Assembly (NCBI RefSeq): GCF_029024965.1
Contig: NZ_CP118982.1
Span: 620,001-684,000, forward strand
Source: Staphylococcus equorum
Lineage (GTDB): Bacteria; Bacillota; Bacilli; Staphylococcales; Staphylococcaceae
DNA: 64,000 nucleotides
Direction: 5' to 3'
The notes beneath the pieces are model-generated. The model was given only the letters and a program-made list of their open reading frames with translations, was not told the DNA's origin and made no database searches. The translations under genes were made by a program, and so were the position numbers. Below, in pieces: positions 8,767 to 17,326 of the stretch (position 1 is the stretch's first letter; every line of letters begins with the position of its first letter).

Positions 8767-9114
8767 TTACATGCCTTTCATTTCACCCATGTCATGAATT
8801 TTCATCATTAAGCCATGTGGCATATCGTCATGATCGATAACTTCCATTTCACTATAAGTATCGTCACCTTCAGCTTTTACTAATTTAACAAAATCTCCGC
8901 TCTTAGGTGAAAATCCAGATTCAGAAGGTAATTTCACATCTTTTTCTATCTTTTTATCTTTCTCGCTGATTACTTTTTCAGCTGTTGTACTGTTTTCCAT
9001 ATAACCATAGTAAGTCTCTTTTGGACCACTAGACATCATCATAATGACTAAAACAATAGCAACAATTAACATTACTGAACTAATAACAATTGCAAACATT
9101 TTTTTGTTTTTCAA
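8767..9114 (-). CDS. Small membrane-anchored protein, possibly DUF4889
   Basis: The frame is open from 9174, but the TTG at 9114 has AAGGAG (9124-9129) eight bases upstream and gives a 115-residue protein starting with KNKKMFAIVISSVMLIVAIV, a single N-terminal membrane helix. The outside part has GPKETYYGYMENSTTAEKVI and ends in a tail unusually rich in Met and His (about 95-115: DHDDMPHGLMMKIHDMGEMK), suggestive of a soft-metal site. It resembles staphylococcal proteins filed under DUF4889, from memory. The function is unknown. It lies between rsp and the yxeA-like gene, with its own terminator. Confidence 0.65.
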   Translation of the reverse strand: MKNKKMFAIVISSVMLIVAIVLVIMMMSSGPKETYYGYMENSTTAEKVISEKDKKIEKDVKLPSESGFSPKSGDFVKLVKAEGDDTYSEMEVIDHDDMPHGLMMKIHDMGEMKGM

Positions 9115-9270
9115 AGTTGAAATCTCCTTTATATCCGTTTCTTCTTTTATATCTGAAATGCTAAAATAATGCAATTATAAAGTGGGTAATTTTATTAGAG
9201 TTATAATAAATAGTACTATTTTAGACTTATTTATAAGATAAGCTACATTAAGTGTAACATTGATTGCTAT

Positions 9271-11372
9271 TTAGAATGGTGAGATACGTATATACTTTAG
9301 CTCGTCATAATGAAGTTCAAACTCTAGGGGATTAGCTGTTCGTATAAATTGTTTTATCTCGGCTTTTGGCGTATTTGCTTGTTCTATATGACGTAAAAGT
9401 GTGCGTTCGATATACGTTTCATTTAATAAAGGTGGTAGGGCGTAATCAATAAAACCATGTCTCTGTTAAGTGTTTGTATAAATAGCATTGCCTTAGTAGG
9501 TAATACATGAGGTCTTAGGACAAATTTATGTACTTCTTGTGGCGAAAAGCGATGTTTCAATGAATTAAATAATAAGATGTGTATATATTGAAAATCCTTA
9601 AAAACGATATAATTTTCATGAATTGATAAAGGTTTACCAATAAAAGGTTTCACAATTTGATATAGATATATTAAAGGCTCACATATTCCGTGACGATTCA
9701 TTAATGCAATATCCATATTATCTTTAGGCATTAATTCGTAACCTACACCACTTCCGCGATTGAGCATAATTAATATATGGCACATTAAGTCGGCAGTTTC
9801 TAAGGGAGTATTTTCTTTATATAATTTAAAACACTTTTTGGTGAGTTTGGTATATACAAATTTAGAGGTGTGAATTTGAGATGCGTCAATGAGTTGATTA
9901 TAATAGTCAAAATAGCTCATTGAGTGATTAAACATATTACTTTTCTTATTAAGCAATGATTTGACCTCTTTTTGTTCAATATCAATAAAATAAAAATCAA
10001 AATTGAATCTATGTAATATATCAAATGCACTTTTTAAGGAATGTGTTTGTTTGATTACACCTTCTACTGTTATAGCTAGTTTTATACGTATATTTAAATT
10101 TTTTACTTTAATATATAAACGGTTAATTTCTTTTAATGACAAATGTTCAGCATCGAAAAGCATTATAAAATTAGAGTTAGATTGTTGATAATGGTGCTCA
10201 TTTTTATATTTTAAATACTGTAAGATGATATCTTGAATAAATTTAAATTGATGGCTAGATTTAACCCTAATTGCGATACCTACATTATTTGAAAATAATG
10301 AATCAATGAAGTCAATCAAGCCAGTGAAATTCAACTTTTCTAAAGCGAGCTTACTAACATTGTTAATCATTAAATAGGATTCGGATAAATCAGTGAAATT
10401 GAGGTTAGTGTTTAAAGTTGATTGAACGATATCCATCAGATCATCAATGTGAATAAAAAGCGTCGGTGTTTTTGCAATATCTTTATAGGTTAATTGATCC
10501 AATTCGATGTTGACCTGATTAGATGGCAATGGCTTTTCTACTGAAATAGATTCGAAATAGGGGATATAATTACTAACGTCTTCGTTAATTAGCTTAACAG
10601 GGATACGCTGTAATACCATGAACTTTTTCCTGTATTCATTAGGTGTCATATTCAAGTGGTTTTTAAATTGATGTGTATAATTTGGATAATGGTTAAATCC
10701 CATATTTTCTGAAATGGCATGGATTGTCTCCTTACTATGAACTAATTCTGCTAAGGAGGCGGCTATCTTTAAACTAGTAATATAATGTTTAAAACTTATG
10801 CCTAAGTATTTCTTGAACAAAATAGAGATATACGGTGCCGATATATAAAAAGAATTAGAAATATCTTTTGAAAAAATAGGCTGAGTGACGTGAGCTTTAA
10901 TAAATACAGTGATTTCATTTAACAAGTTACTTTCAGATTGAATAGAAGGTACATAAATAAAATCTTGTTTAATTTTAGCTTCTTTATTTAAAATGGTAAT
11001 AATTTCAATGATATTTGAAGATTTCGTATCATTTAAGCGACTTAATTGCTCAATCATAGTTAATGTTAAATACTTGATATATTCACTAGAATTTATCAAT
11101 TTGAAATTATAATAACAATGAAAGAATGATTGATCTATTTCCGCAAATTGCTGTACAGGTATTATTAATTCAACAAGTTGTTCAGCATTCGTTATTTGAT
11201 ATAAATCGCTATGATTGATAACGATAAGATTGCTGCCAACAGATTCATGTTTCCCATTGATCACGACGTCAAGTTGGTTATTTAAAGAAAATAACAAGAT
11301 TACTCGGTCGATACAACGTCGTGTGTATGTACTTAAATATTCATGAATACATAGTGTTGTACTTTCCATCAT
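9271..11372 (-). pseudogene. rsp: AraC-family regulator Rsp with 3' frameshift
   Basis: Rsp is a large AraC-type global regulator of surface proteins and toxins in staphylococci, about 701 residues in S. aureus. The intact frame from 11372 runs 649 codons and stops at 9423. It has an N-terminal sensor part beginning with the STYTRRCIDRVILLFSLNNQ region, a double helix-turn-helix at about 155-260 ending GFNHYPNYTHQFKNHLNMTP, and a long C-terminal domain. After about residue 637 the expected ending continues one frame over: HGFIDYALPPLLNETYIERT, then about 42 more codons to a stop at 9271, restoring about 700 residues. One missing base between 9454 and 9470 explains this. It may be a real mutation, a sequencing error or programmed shifting. 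The DNA-binding domain is intact. Confidence 0.8.
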
Positions 11373-11596
11373 AAAAGCAACTCCTAATAGAAAAATGATT
11401 TGTTGAACAAATTACATTATATAATAAAATGTTGTGAACAGTAATACTTTAAATATAAATATTTTTGAATATAATGTTGTTATAAAGATGTAAAAATTAA
11501 ATTTAGAACAATGTAAAGTGAGGTACGTATAAATTTTTGCTATACAATAACGAATTTTTAATTCATATACGTATTATTTAGAGGAGGTTATTCATT

Positions 11597-12172
11597 ATGA
11601 ATCATATTTATTCCAATTTTTATACCACAAATAATAAAATAACTGATTTAAAACCTTATATATTAGGCATTGTTCTTCATGATGATGCTGAGAATTATGC
11701 TGCCAAAGATTATATAGATTGGTTAAATAATAGAATCGAAAAAAATGAACTTGAAAAAGGATGGGCAAGTGTTTATGTAGATCAGGATACTTGCTATTGG
11801 TTTCACCCAACAGAATATGTTGAATGGCATTGTGGTAACATCTATGCTAATACACATTTTATAGGTGTAGAACGATGCCAATCTAAAAGAGATGGTGTGC
11901 TTACAGATCAAGAATTTATGAAAAATGAAGAAGTTAGTTTTTGGGTTGCTGCACTATTATTGAAAAAATACAATTTACCAGTGAACAGAAATACCGTTAG
12001 AATACACAAAGAATTTTTTGAAACTGAATGCCCAGACAGAGCATGGAAGATTCATCTTGAAGATGCACAGACAAATTCAGAATCTATACTAAAACTAAAA
12101 GATTATTTTATAAGTAGAATTCAAGGCTATTATAATAAAGTTGTTGATTCTGAACTCGAAAATATGGGCTGA
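11597..12172 (+). CDS. Stand-alone N-acetylmuramoyl-L-alanine amidase (amidase_2 type)
   Basis: The 191-residue protein is a single zinc amidase domain that would cut the bond between MurNAc and L-Ala in peptidoglycan. Zinc ligands are likely His28 (IVLHDDAENY), His137 (VRIHKEF) and Cys145 (TECPD), and the core VEWHCGNIYANTHFIGVERC is typical of staphylococcal phage endolysin amidases. It has no signal peptide, membrane helix, SH3b or other wall-binding domain, and no holin gene is near. A strong GAGGAGG site precedes the ATG. It may be a domesticated phage lysin or an enzyme released by lysis. It stands alone between rsp and scrA. Confidence 0.85.
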   Translation: MNHIYSNFYTTNNKITDLKPYILGIVLHDDAENYAAKDYIDWLNNRIEKNELEKGWASVYVDQDTCYWFHPTEYVEWHCGNIYANTHFIGVERCQSKRDGVLTDQEFMKNEEVSFWVAALLLKKYNLPVNRNTVRIHKEFFETECPDRAWKIHLEDAQTNSESILKLKDYFISRIQGYYNKVVDSELENMG

Positions 12173-12233
12173 ACATCATTTAGTAAGTGGTATATATATC
12201 GTAGAATAAGCGGTGTAAAAGTTCATTTAGCTA

Positions 12234-12292
12234 TTGCGTAATTTATTGGAACCGGTTACAATAAAAATATTCATATTTATGGAACCGGTTCT
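12234..12292 (+). promoter_or_regulatory. scrA promoter with two LacI-type operators
   Basis: TTGCGT (12234-12239) and TACAAT (12257-12262) are 17 bases apart. GGAACCGGTTAC (12248-12259) covers the spacer and -10; GGAACCGGTTCT (12281-12292) lies about 20 bases after the start point. The 33-base spacing is about three helical turns. These resemble sites of the sucrose repressor ScrR, whose gene is not in the window. Confidence 0.75.
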
Positions 12293-12313
12293 ATTTAAAT
12301 GGGAGGTATAGAG

Positions 12314-13756
12314 ATGAACTATAAAAAATCTGCTACAGAAATACTACAAGCAATCGGTGGAGAAGAAAATATAGATGCGATGGCACATTGTGCCACACGA
12401 TTACGTCTTGTTCTTAAGGATGAAAGCTTAGTAGATGAAAAAGAATTATCCGAAATGGATGTTGTGAAGGGAACATTTTCTACTGGTGGCCAATATCAAA
12501 TTATTATAGGTTCCGGTACTGTGAATAAGGTGTTTGCAGAGTTAGAAAGCATAACAGGTAAAGAAGCTGCTACGACATCAGAAGTAAAAGCAGAAGGTAA
12601 TAAAAACATGAATCCATTCCAGAGATTTGTGAAAATGTTATCTGATATATTTGTACCAATTATCCCTGCAATCGTAGCAGGTGGTTTATTAATGGGAATT
12701 AATAATATTCTAACAGCACCAGGTATTTTCTATGATAAACAGTCGTTAATAGAAGTACATAATCAATTCAAAGGTCTGGCAGAAATGATTAACATTTTTG
12801 CGAATGCACCGTTTACGCTACTGCCAATTTTAATTGGATTTAGCGCTGCTAAACGCTTTGGAGGAAACGCCTTTCTTGGAGCAGCCTTAGGGATGATTCT
12901 TGTGCATCCAGAGTTAATGAGCGCCTATGATTATCCCAAAGCTTTAGAAGAAGGGAAAGAAATACCTTCTTGGAATGTGCTTGGTTTAGAAATAAATCAG
13001 GTAGGTTATCAAGGGCAAGTATTGCCAATGTTAGTAGCTGCTTATATTTTAGCTAATTTAGAAAAAGGTTTACGTAAAGTAGTACCAGCTGTATTAGATA
13101 ATTTATTAACACCGCTACTTTCAATTTTAGTTACTGCATTTTTAACATTTTTATTTGTTGGACCCATCACACGCACGTTAGGCTATTGGTTATCTGATGG
13201 ACTAACGTGGTTATATGAATTTGGTGGTGCAATTGGCGGACTTATTTTTGGTTTGCTATATGCGCCAATTGTAATTACAGGTATGCACCACAGTTTTATT
13301 GCAATTGAAACACAATTGATTGCAGATAGTGTGTCTACAGGTGGTTCATTTATTTTCCCAATAGCGACGATGTCTAATATAGCACAAGGTGCAGCAGCTT
13401 TAGCCGCTTTCTTTATTATAAAAGAGAACAAGAAATTAAAAGGTGTAGCATCTGCTGCGGGCATCTCAGCACTTTTAGGTATTACGGAACCTGCAATGTT
13501 TGGAGTGAATCTAAAATTAAGGTATCCATTCATTGGAGCGATTGTAGGTTCAGGTATTGGTTCAGCTTATATCTCATTCTTTAAAGTTAAAGCAATTGCT
13601 TTAGGTACTGCAGGACTTCCAGGTTTTATATCTATTAGCGGTCAGAATAATGGTTGGTTACATTATGGTATTGCGATGCTCATTACCTTTATCGTAGCCT
13701 TTGCGGTTACGTACACTTTATCTTTTAGAAATAAATATAAAAATGAAGCAGGATAA
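12314..13756 (+). CDS. scrA: Sucrose-specific PTS enzyme IIBC (ScrA)
   Basis: ScrA takes up sucrose and releases it inside as sucrose-6-phosphate. The ATG at 12314 follows GGGAGG and gives 480 residues, the length I recall for S. xylosus ScrA. The IIB domain (1-90) has the phosphocysteine Cys26 in MAHCATRLRLVL and the motif VVKGTFSTGGQYQIIIGSG. The IIC domain follows with about ten membrane segments, including GMHHSFIAIETQL and ITEPAMFGVN. There is no IIA domain, so IIA must come in trans. The hydrolase, kinase and repressor genes are not adjacent. Confidence 0.93.
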   Translation: MNYKKSATEILQAIGGEENIDAMAHCATRLRLVLKDESLVDEKELSEMDVVKGTFSTGGQYQIIIGSGTVNKVFAELESITGKEAATTSEVKAEGNKNMNPFQRFVKMLSDIFVPIIPAIVAGGLLMGINNILTAPGIFYDKQSLIEVHNQFKGLAEMINIFANAPFTLLPILIGFSAAKRFGGNAFLGAALGMILVHPELMSAYDYPKALEEGKEIPSWNVLGLEINQVGYQGQVLPMLVAAYILANLEKGLRKVVPAVLDNLLTPLLSILVTAFLTFLFVGPITRTLGYWLSDGLTWLYEFGGAIGGLIFGLLYAPIVITGMHHSFIAIETQLIADSVSTGGSFIFPIATMSNIAQGAAALAAFFIIKENKKLKGVASAAGISALLGITEPAMFGVNLKLRYPFIGAIVGSGIGSAYISFFKVKAIALGTAGLPGFISISGQNNGWLHYGIAMLITFIVAFAVTYTLSFRNKYKNEAG

Positions 13757-13800
13757 TTATATAAATTCTAGTGAGATTTAGACTTTTGCTATAACGCATA

Positions 13801-13841
13801 AAAACAAACCCAACGTTAATTACGACGTGGGTTTGTTTTTA
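13801..13841. terminator. Bidirectional terminator between scrA and corA-like gene
   Basis: The AAAACAAACCCA arm (13801-13812) pairs with TGGGTTTGTTTT. A and T runs flank it and the genes converge. Confidence 0.8.
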
Positions 13842-13868
13842 TGTTAAATATCAATTTTTAGGATGCCT

Positions 13869-14807
13869 TCAAAGCTTTTGTTTACGCCATAAAAATGCGC
13901 CAACAATCGTCACGATGACTAATGAAATAGCAATAACAATGAGCCATGATACATAGCTGTGATCATCTATAGGTAAGGGTACATTCATACCAAAAAAACT
14001 AAATACTAATGTAGGTAAGGTTAAGAAAACAGTAAACAACGTTAATGTCTTCATCGTATTGTTCATTTCATTAGAAAGCAATGAAGCATAAGAGGTTGTA
14101 ATACTCTCTAAAATGTCTGTATATAATTTTGTGGTTTCTAAGGCTTGGTTATTCTCGATAACCAAATCTTCCAACAAATCTTCATCTTCATCGAAACGCT
14201 TAATTGCAGGTAGTCGAAATAATTTTTTGATAATGGCTTCATTGCCTTTAAGTGCCGCAAGAAAATATACTAAACTTTTTTCTACTTCCATTAAATTATA
14301 AAGTTGTTTATTCGTGACATTATTTTTTAAATCACGTTCGATGCGTAATCTTGTTTTATTAAGTAATCTAAGATTTCTATTATAGTGATTGGAAATCGTC
14401 AGTAATATATTAAGTGCAAAGCGACTATGAAAATGTAAATTAATATTTTGACGACTAAAGTTCTCAAGAAATTCATTTTCAGTATTACAAACAGTTATTA
14501 TTTTTTTATTGCCAATGATGATACCTAAAGGAATAGTAATAAAAGAAAGTACTTTTAAATTTGTATCATTTACAACTGGTATATCGAGAATAATCAGTGA
14601 ATAACTTGTGTCTTCATCATATTCTACACGAGCACTTTCTTCAGCATCTAATGGATCTCTAACAAAATCCTCTGGGATACCGTATAAATTTATTAAGGAA
14701 TCAATTTCTTCCCAATTTGGATCAACTACATTTATCCAAGAAGCGGATTGATCTAATGGAGATTCAACAATCTCATGTGTTTGTGAGTGTTTATATGCAC
14801 TAATCAT
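13869..14807 (-). CDS. CorA-family divalent cation channel
   Basis: A 312-residue member of the CorA magnesium (or cobalt/nickel) transporter family. It has a long cytoplasmic N-terminal domain, an extended helix at about 150-245 and two C-terminal membrane segments (about 250-272 and 287-306). The family GMN signature is present as FFGMNVPLP between the two helices. The C-terminus is basic (WRKQKL), as is usual. The TetR gene upstream ends 63 bases before it on the same strand, so they may be co-transcribed. A second, distinct CorA protein is encoded at 59469. Confidence 0.92.
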   Translation of the reverse strand: MISAYKHSQTHEIVESPLDQSASWINVVDPNWEEIDSLINLYGIPEDFVRDPLDAEESARVEYDEDTSYSLIILDIPVVNDTNLKVLSFITIPLGIIIGNKKIITVCNTENEFLENFSRQNINLHFHSRFALNILLTISNHYNRNLRLLNKTRLRIERDLKNNVTNKQLYNLMEVEKSLVYFLAALKGNEAIIKKLFRLPAIKRFDEDEDLLEDLVIENNQALETTKLYTDILESITTSYASLLSNEMNNTMKTLTLFTVFLTLPTLVFSFFGMNVPLPIDDHSYVSWLIVIAISLVIVTIVGAFLWRKQKL

Positions 14808-14870
14808 AATAATAGTTCCTTTCTCTAAAATTCTTTTAAATATTGACGGAGAAATACAAAGATGACAAGT

Positions 14871-15491
14871 TTACTTTGTATGATCAGTATGCTGGTGCTC
14901 ATTTGCCATAAGACGTAAAGGACCATTAAAGATAATTTTAAACAAATAATCAACTACTGTATCTGGATCCATTCTATCTTCATCTTGTACCCAATGTTTT
15001 ATAAACGAAACTGTGGCCCCATTTACATAACTATGAAAATAATCAATAGGAATATCAGAAACAGTATTACTAAAAGGTATGCTTTTTTTCATATTATTTA
15101 GCATTAAATCAGAAATTTTTTCTTCTATTTTACTTTTTCTATCAAGTTTAAAAATCACTTTATAAAATTCAATATTGTCATATAAATAAGTAATGATATT
15201 CTTTAAAACTTCCTCTGAAAATGCTTTGGCAAATGCTTCAATACTTACATCATGCATGATGACTTTTTCGAATACAATTCTATCGGCTAACCTTGATATA
15301 AATTCATCTTCCATATCAGAAAGTAAAATGTATTTATCTTCATAGTGTAAATAAAAAGTACCACGGTTCACATCGGCTAATTGGGTAATATTTTGTATCG
15401 TAATTTTTTCTAACTCTTTTTCTTCAAGCAATTGTATAAAAGCATTTTTAATCGCTGATTTAGTTTTACGTACACGTCGATCTTCTGGCAT
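14871..15491 (-). CDS. TetR/AcrR-family repressor
   Basis: The 206-residue protein has an N-terminal TetR helix-turn-helix (about 15-60; TIQNITQLADVNRGTFYLHY) and a ligand domain that resembles the TetR_C_33 type. A GTG at 15500 is possible, but the ATG at 15491 has GAGGTG six bases upstream. It diverges from a YhgE/Pip-type membrane protein, and the 155 bases between them hold two dyads, so it very likely represses that gene and itself. The ligand is unknown. Confidence 0.9.
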   Translation of the reverse strand: MPEDRRVRKTKSAIKNAFIQLLEEKELEKITIQNITQLADVNRGTFYLHYEDKYILLSDMEDEFISRLADRIVFEKVIMHDVSIEAFAKAFSEEVLKNIITYLYDNIEFYKVIFKLDRKSKIEEKISDLMLNNMKKSIPFSNTVSDIPIDYFHSYVNGATVSFIKHWVQDEDRMDPDTVVDYLFKIIFNGPLRLMANEHQHTDHTK

Positions 15492-15518
15492 AGTAGTCAC
15501 CTCATTTTAGTTAATTAA

Positions 15519-15571
15519 CAATATGTAATAATATGTTGATAAAAAGACAATATGATTGTTATTGCATATTG
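15519..15571. promoter_or_regulatory. Candidate TetR operators in the divergent intergenic region
   Basis: One dyad is CAATATG-N10-CATATTG (15548-15571). A second imperfect one is CAATATGTAATAATATGTTG (15519-15538). Both carry the same CAATATG half-site, as expected for one repressor. Confidence 0.5.
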
Positions 15572-15646
15572 AATATTCTATTAACCTCATTATAATAAAC
15601 AAAGTAGTGAATAAGCAACATGATGTTCAATAAGGAGGTAAATGGT

Positions 15647-16936
15647 ATGAATATATTTAAAAGTAAATTACTTTGGATTGCGCCAATAGCGATATTAATC
15701 ATACTTGCAATTTTTTCAATTGGTTTTTATCCAGCGTATAATCCTCAACCTAAAGAGATGCCAATCGCAATTGTGAATCATGATGAAGGGACATCTATTC
15801 AAAGTAAAGATATAAATATAGGTAAAAATTTAGAAGATAAATTGAAAGATAGTAACTCTGACGAAATAAAATGGATCAATGTAGATAGTGAAAAAGAAGC
15901 ACGTAAAGGATTAGATGAACAAAAATATTTTGGTGCTGCAATTTTCGAAGAAGATTTTTCAAAAAATGCGATGAGTAAAACTCAAAAGATAGTAATGGAT
16001 ACTAAGAAACAAGAAATGGAAGATAAAGTGAAATCAGGTGAAATACCTGCTGCTCAAGCCAAACAAATGCAACAGAAAATGGCTCAAGAAAGTAGTAACC
16101 AAAATATAACAGTAAAGCAAGCTCAATTTAAAACACTTACGAATAGTGGGGCGAATATGCAGGCTTCACAAATGTCATCTAATATGCTGAAAGGTATTGG
16201 GGATAATCTTAACAAACAAATTTCCAAACAGAGTTTAGATACATTAGACCAACAGAATGTGCAAATAGATGCGAGCGATATCAAAGATATTACAACGCCT
16301 GTAAATGTAATAAATAAAAAGGTGAATGAAGTGAAGGACCACCAAGCTAGTGGTAACGCGCCGTTCTTAATGTTTATGCCAGTCTGGATAAGCTCAATTG
16401 TAGCTTCATTACTACTATTCTTTGCATTTAGAACGAGTAATAATATTGAAATTTCGCAACGTATTATCGCTTCAATAGGACAAATGATTGTAGGGGTGAT
16501 TACAGCATTTGTTGGTGGATTTGGGTATGTTTATTTCATGTCAGGTGTGTTAGGTTTTGACTTCCCTGATATAAATAAAATAGCAATTTATATATCCATT
16601 TCTATTCTAGGATTTATGGGTTTAATCTTAGGTGTAATGACGTGGCTAGGTATGAAATCAATTCCTATTTTCTTTATAGCAATGTTCTTTAGTATGCAAC
16701 TCGTAACATCGCCAAAACAAATGTTACCGAAATTTTATCAAGACTATATAGTGGATTGGAACCCATTTACGCACTATGCTGAATATTTAAGAGAATTACT
16801 CTATATGCATCAGTCATTAGAAATGAACTCAACGATGTGGATGTTTGTAGGATTTATAATTTTCGGCATAATTTCATCGATATTAGCAGCAATGATTAGA
16901 AAGCATAGTGGGAAACGATCAGAATTACCATCTTAA
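15647..16936 (+). CDS. YhgE/Pip-type ABC-2 membrane protein
   Basis: The start at 15647 follows AAGGAGG and gives 429 residues. A first membrane helix (about 7-27) is followed by a large extracellular domain rich in Gln, Lys and Asp (about 30-245) and then five or six membrane segments (about 247-425). This is the YhgE/Pip and ABC-2 permease layout, seen in small-molecule exporters and phage-infection proteins. The segment KEMPIAIVNHDEGTSIQSK is a family hallmark. It is paired with the divergent TetR gene, which suggests an inducible export or stress role. The substrate is unknown. Confidence 0.85.
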   Translation: MNIFKSKLLWIAPIAILIILAIFSIGFYPAYNPQPKEMPIAIVNHDEGTSIQSKDINIGKNLEDKLKDSNSDEIKWINVDSEKEARKGLDEQKYFGAAIFEEDFSKNAMSKTQKIVMDTKKQEMEDKVKSGEIPAAQAKQMQQKMAQESSNQNITVKQAQFKTLTNSGANMQASQMSSNMLKGIGDNLNKQISKQSLDTLDQQNVQIDASDIKDITTPVNVINKKVNEVKDHQASGNAPFLMFMPVWISSIVASLLLFFAFRTSNNIEISQRIIASIGQMIVGVITAFVGGFGYVYFMSGVLGFDFPDINKIAIYISISILGFMGLILGVMTWLGMKSIPIFFIAMFFSMQLVTSPKQMLPKFYQDYIVDWNPFTHYAEYLRELLYMHQSLEMNSTMWMFVGFIIFGIISSILAAMIRKHSGKRSELPS

Positions 16937-17003
16937 ATCAAGTAATTAACAGTATATAACAATCATTTAGTGAAAAATTTCTATATAAGCATTAAGTTCA
17001 AAT

Positions 17004-17046
17004 TAAAACCGTCTTCTCAAAATTTGGGGAGACGGTTTTAATACAT
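17004..17046 (+). terminator. Terminator after YhgE-type gene
   Basis: The arms TAAAACCGTCT (17004-17014) and AGACGGTTTTA (17030-17040) are extended by partial pairing inside the loop. Confidence 0.75.
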
Positions 17047-17258
17047 ATACCTCAATAAAAACGTAAATAAAGAGAATTAATTCTTTTGAGTATATTTATA
17101 TGATTAAATTCATTAAAAAGACATAATTATTTTACACATAAAATCAATAAAATAAATAGGAAAACACTGATAGCAAAGCATTTGTTAGGTGGTCTGATAT
17201 ATCGTTGAAATATGATTGCAAAAGCATTTAGAAATTGGTCTATAATTTTAATAAAAAA

Positions 17259-17304
17259 TTAACACTAAATTTACAAATATGCGTTATAATTCACATAGTT
17301 TACA
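17259..17304 (+). promoter_or_regulatory. Candidate PhoP boxes and promoter of nptA
   Basis: Four hexamers of the TTNACA type occur: TTAACA (17259), TTTACA (17270), TTCACA (17290) and TTTACA (17299), spaced 11, 20 and 9 bases, close to helical turns. TATAAT at 17285-17290 can be the -10. This resembles PhoP binding sites of Gram-positive bacteria. Confidence 0.5.
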
Positions 17305-17326
17305 AATAATTTAAAGAGGTGTGACA

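Noticed and set aside
9415..9470. Programmed -1 frameshifting in rsp
   Set aside because: No classical slippery heptamer or downstream pseudoknot was recognised in the 9454-9470 interval, so a mutation or sequence error is favoured, though not proven.
13183..13533. 116-codon minus-strand frame inside scrA
   Set aside because: It is the antisense shadow of a well-supported membrane protein and has no ribosome site.
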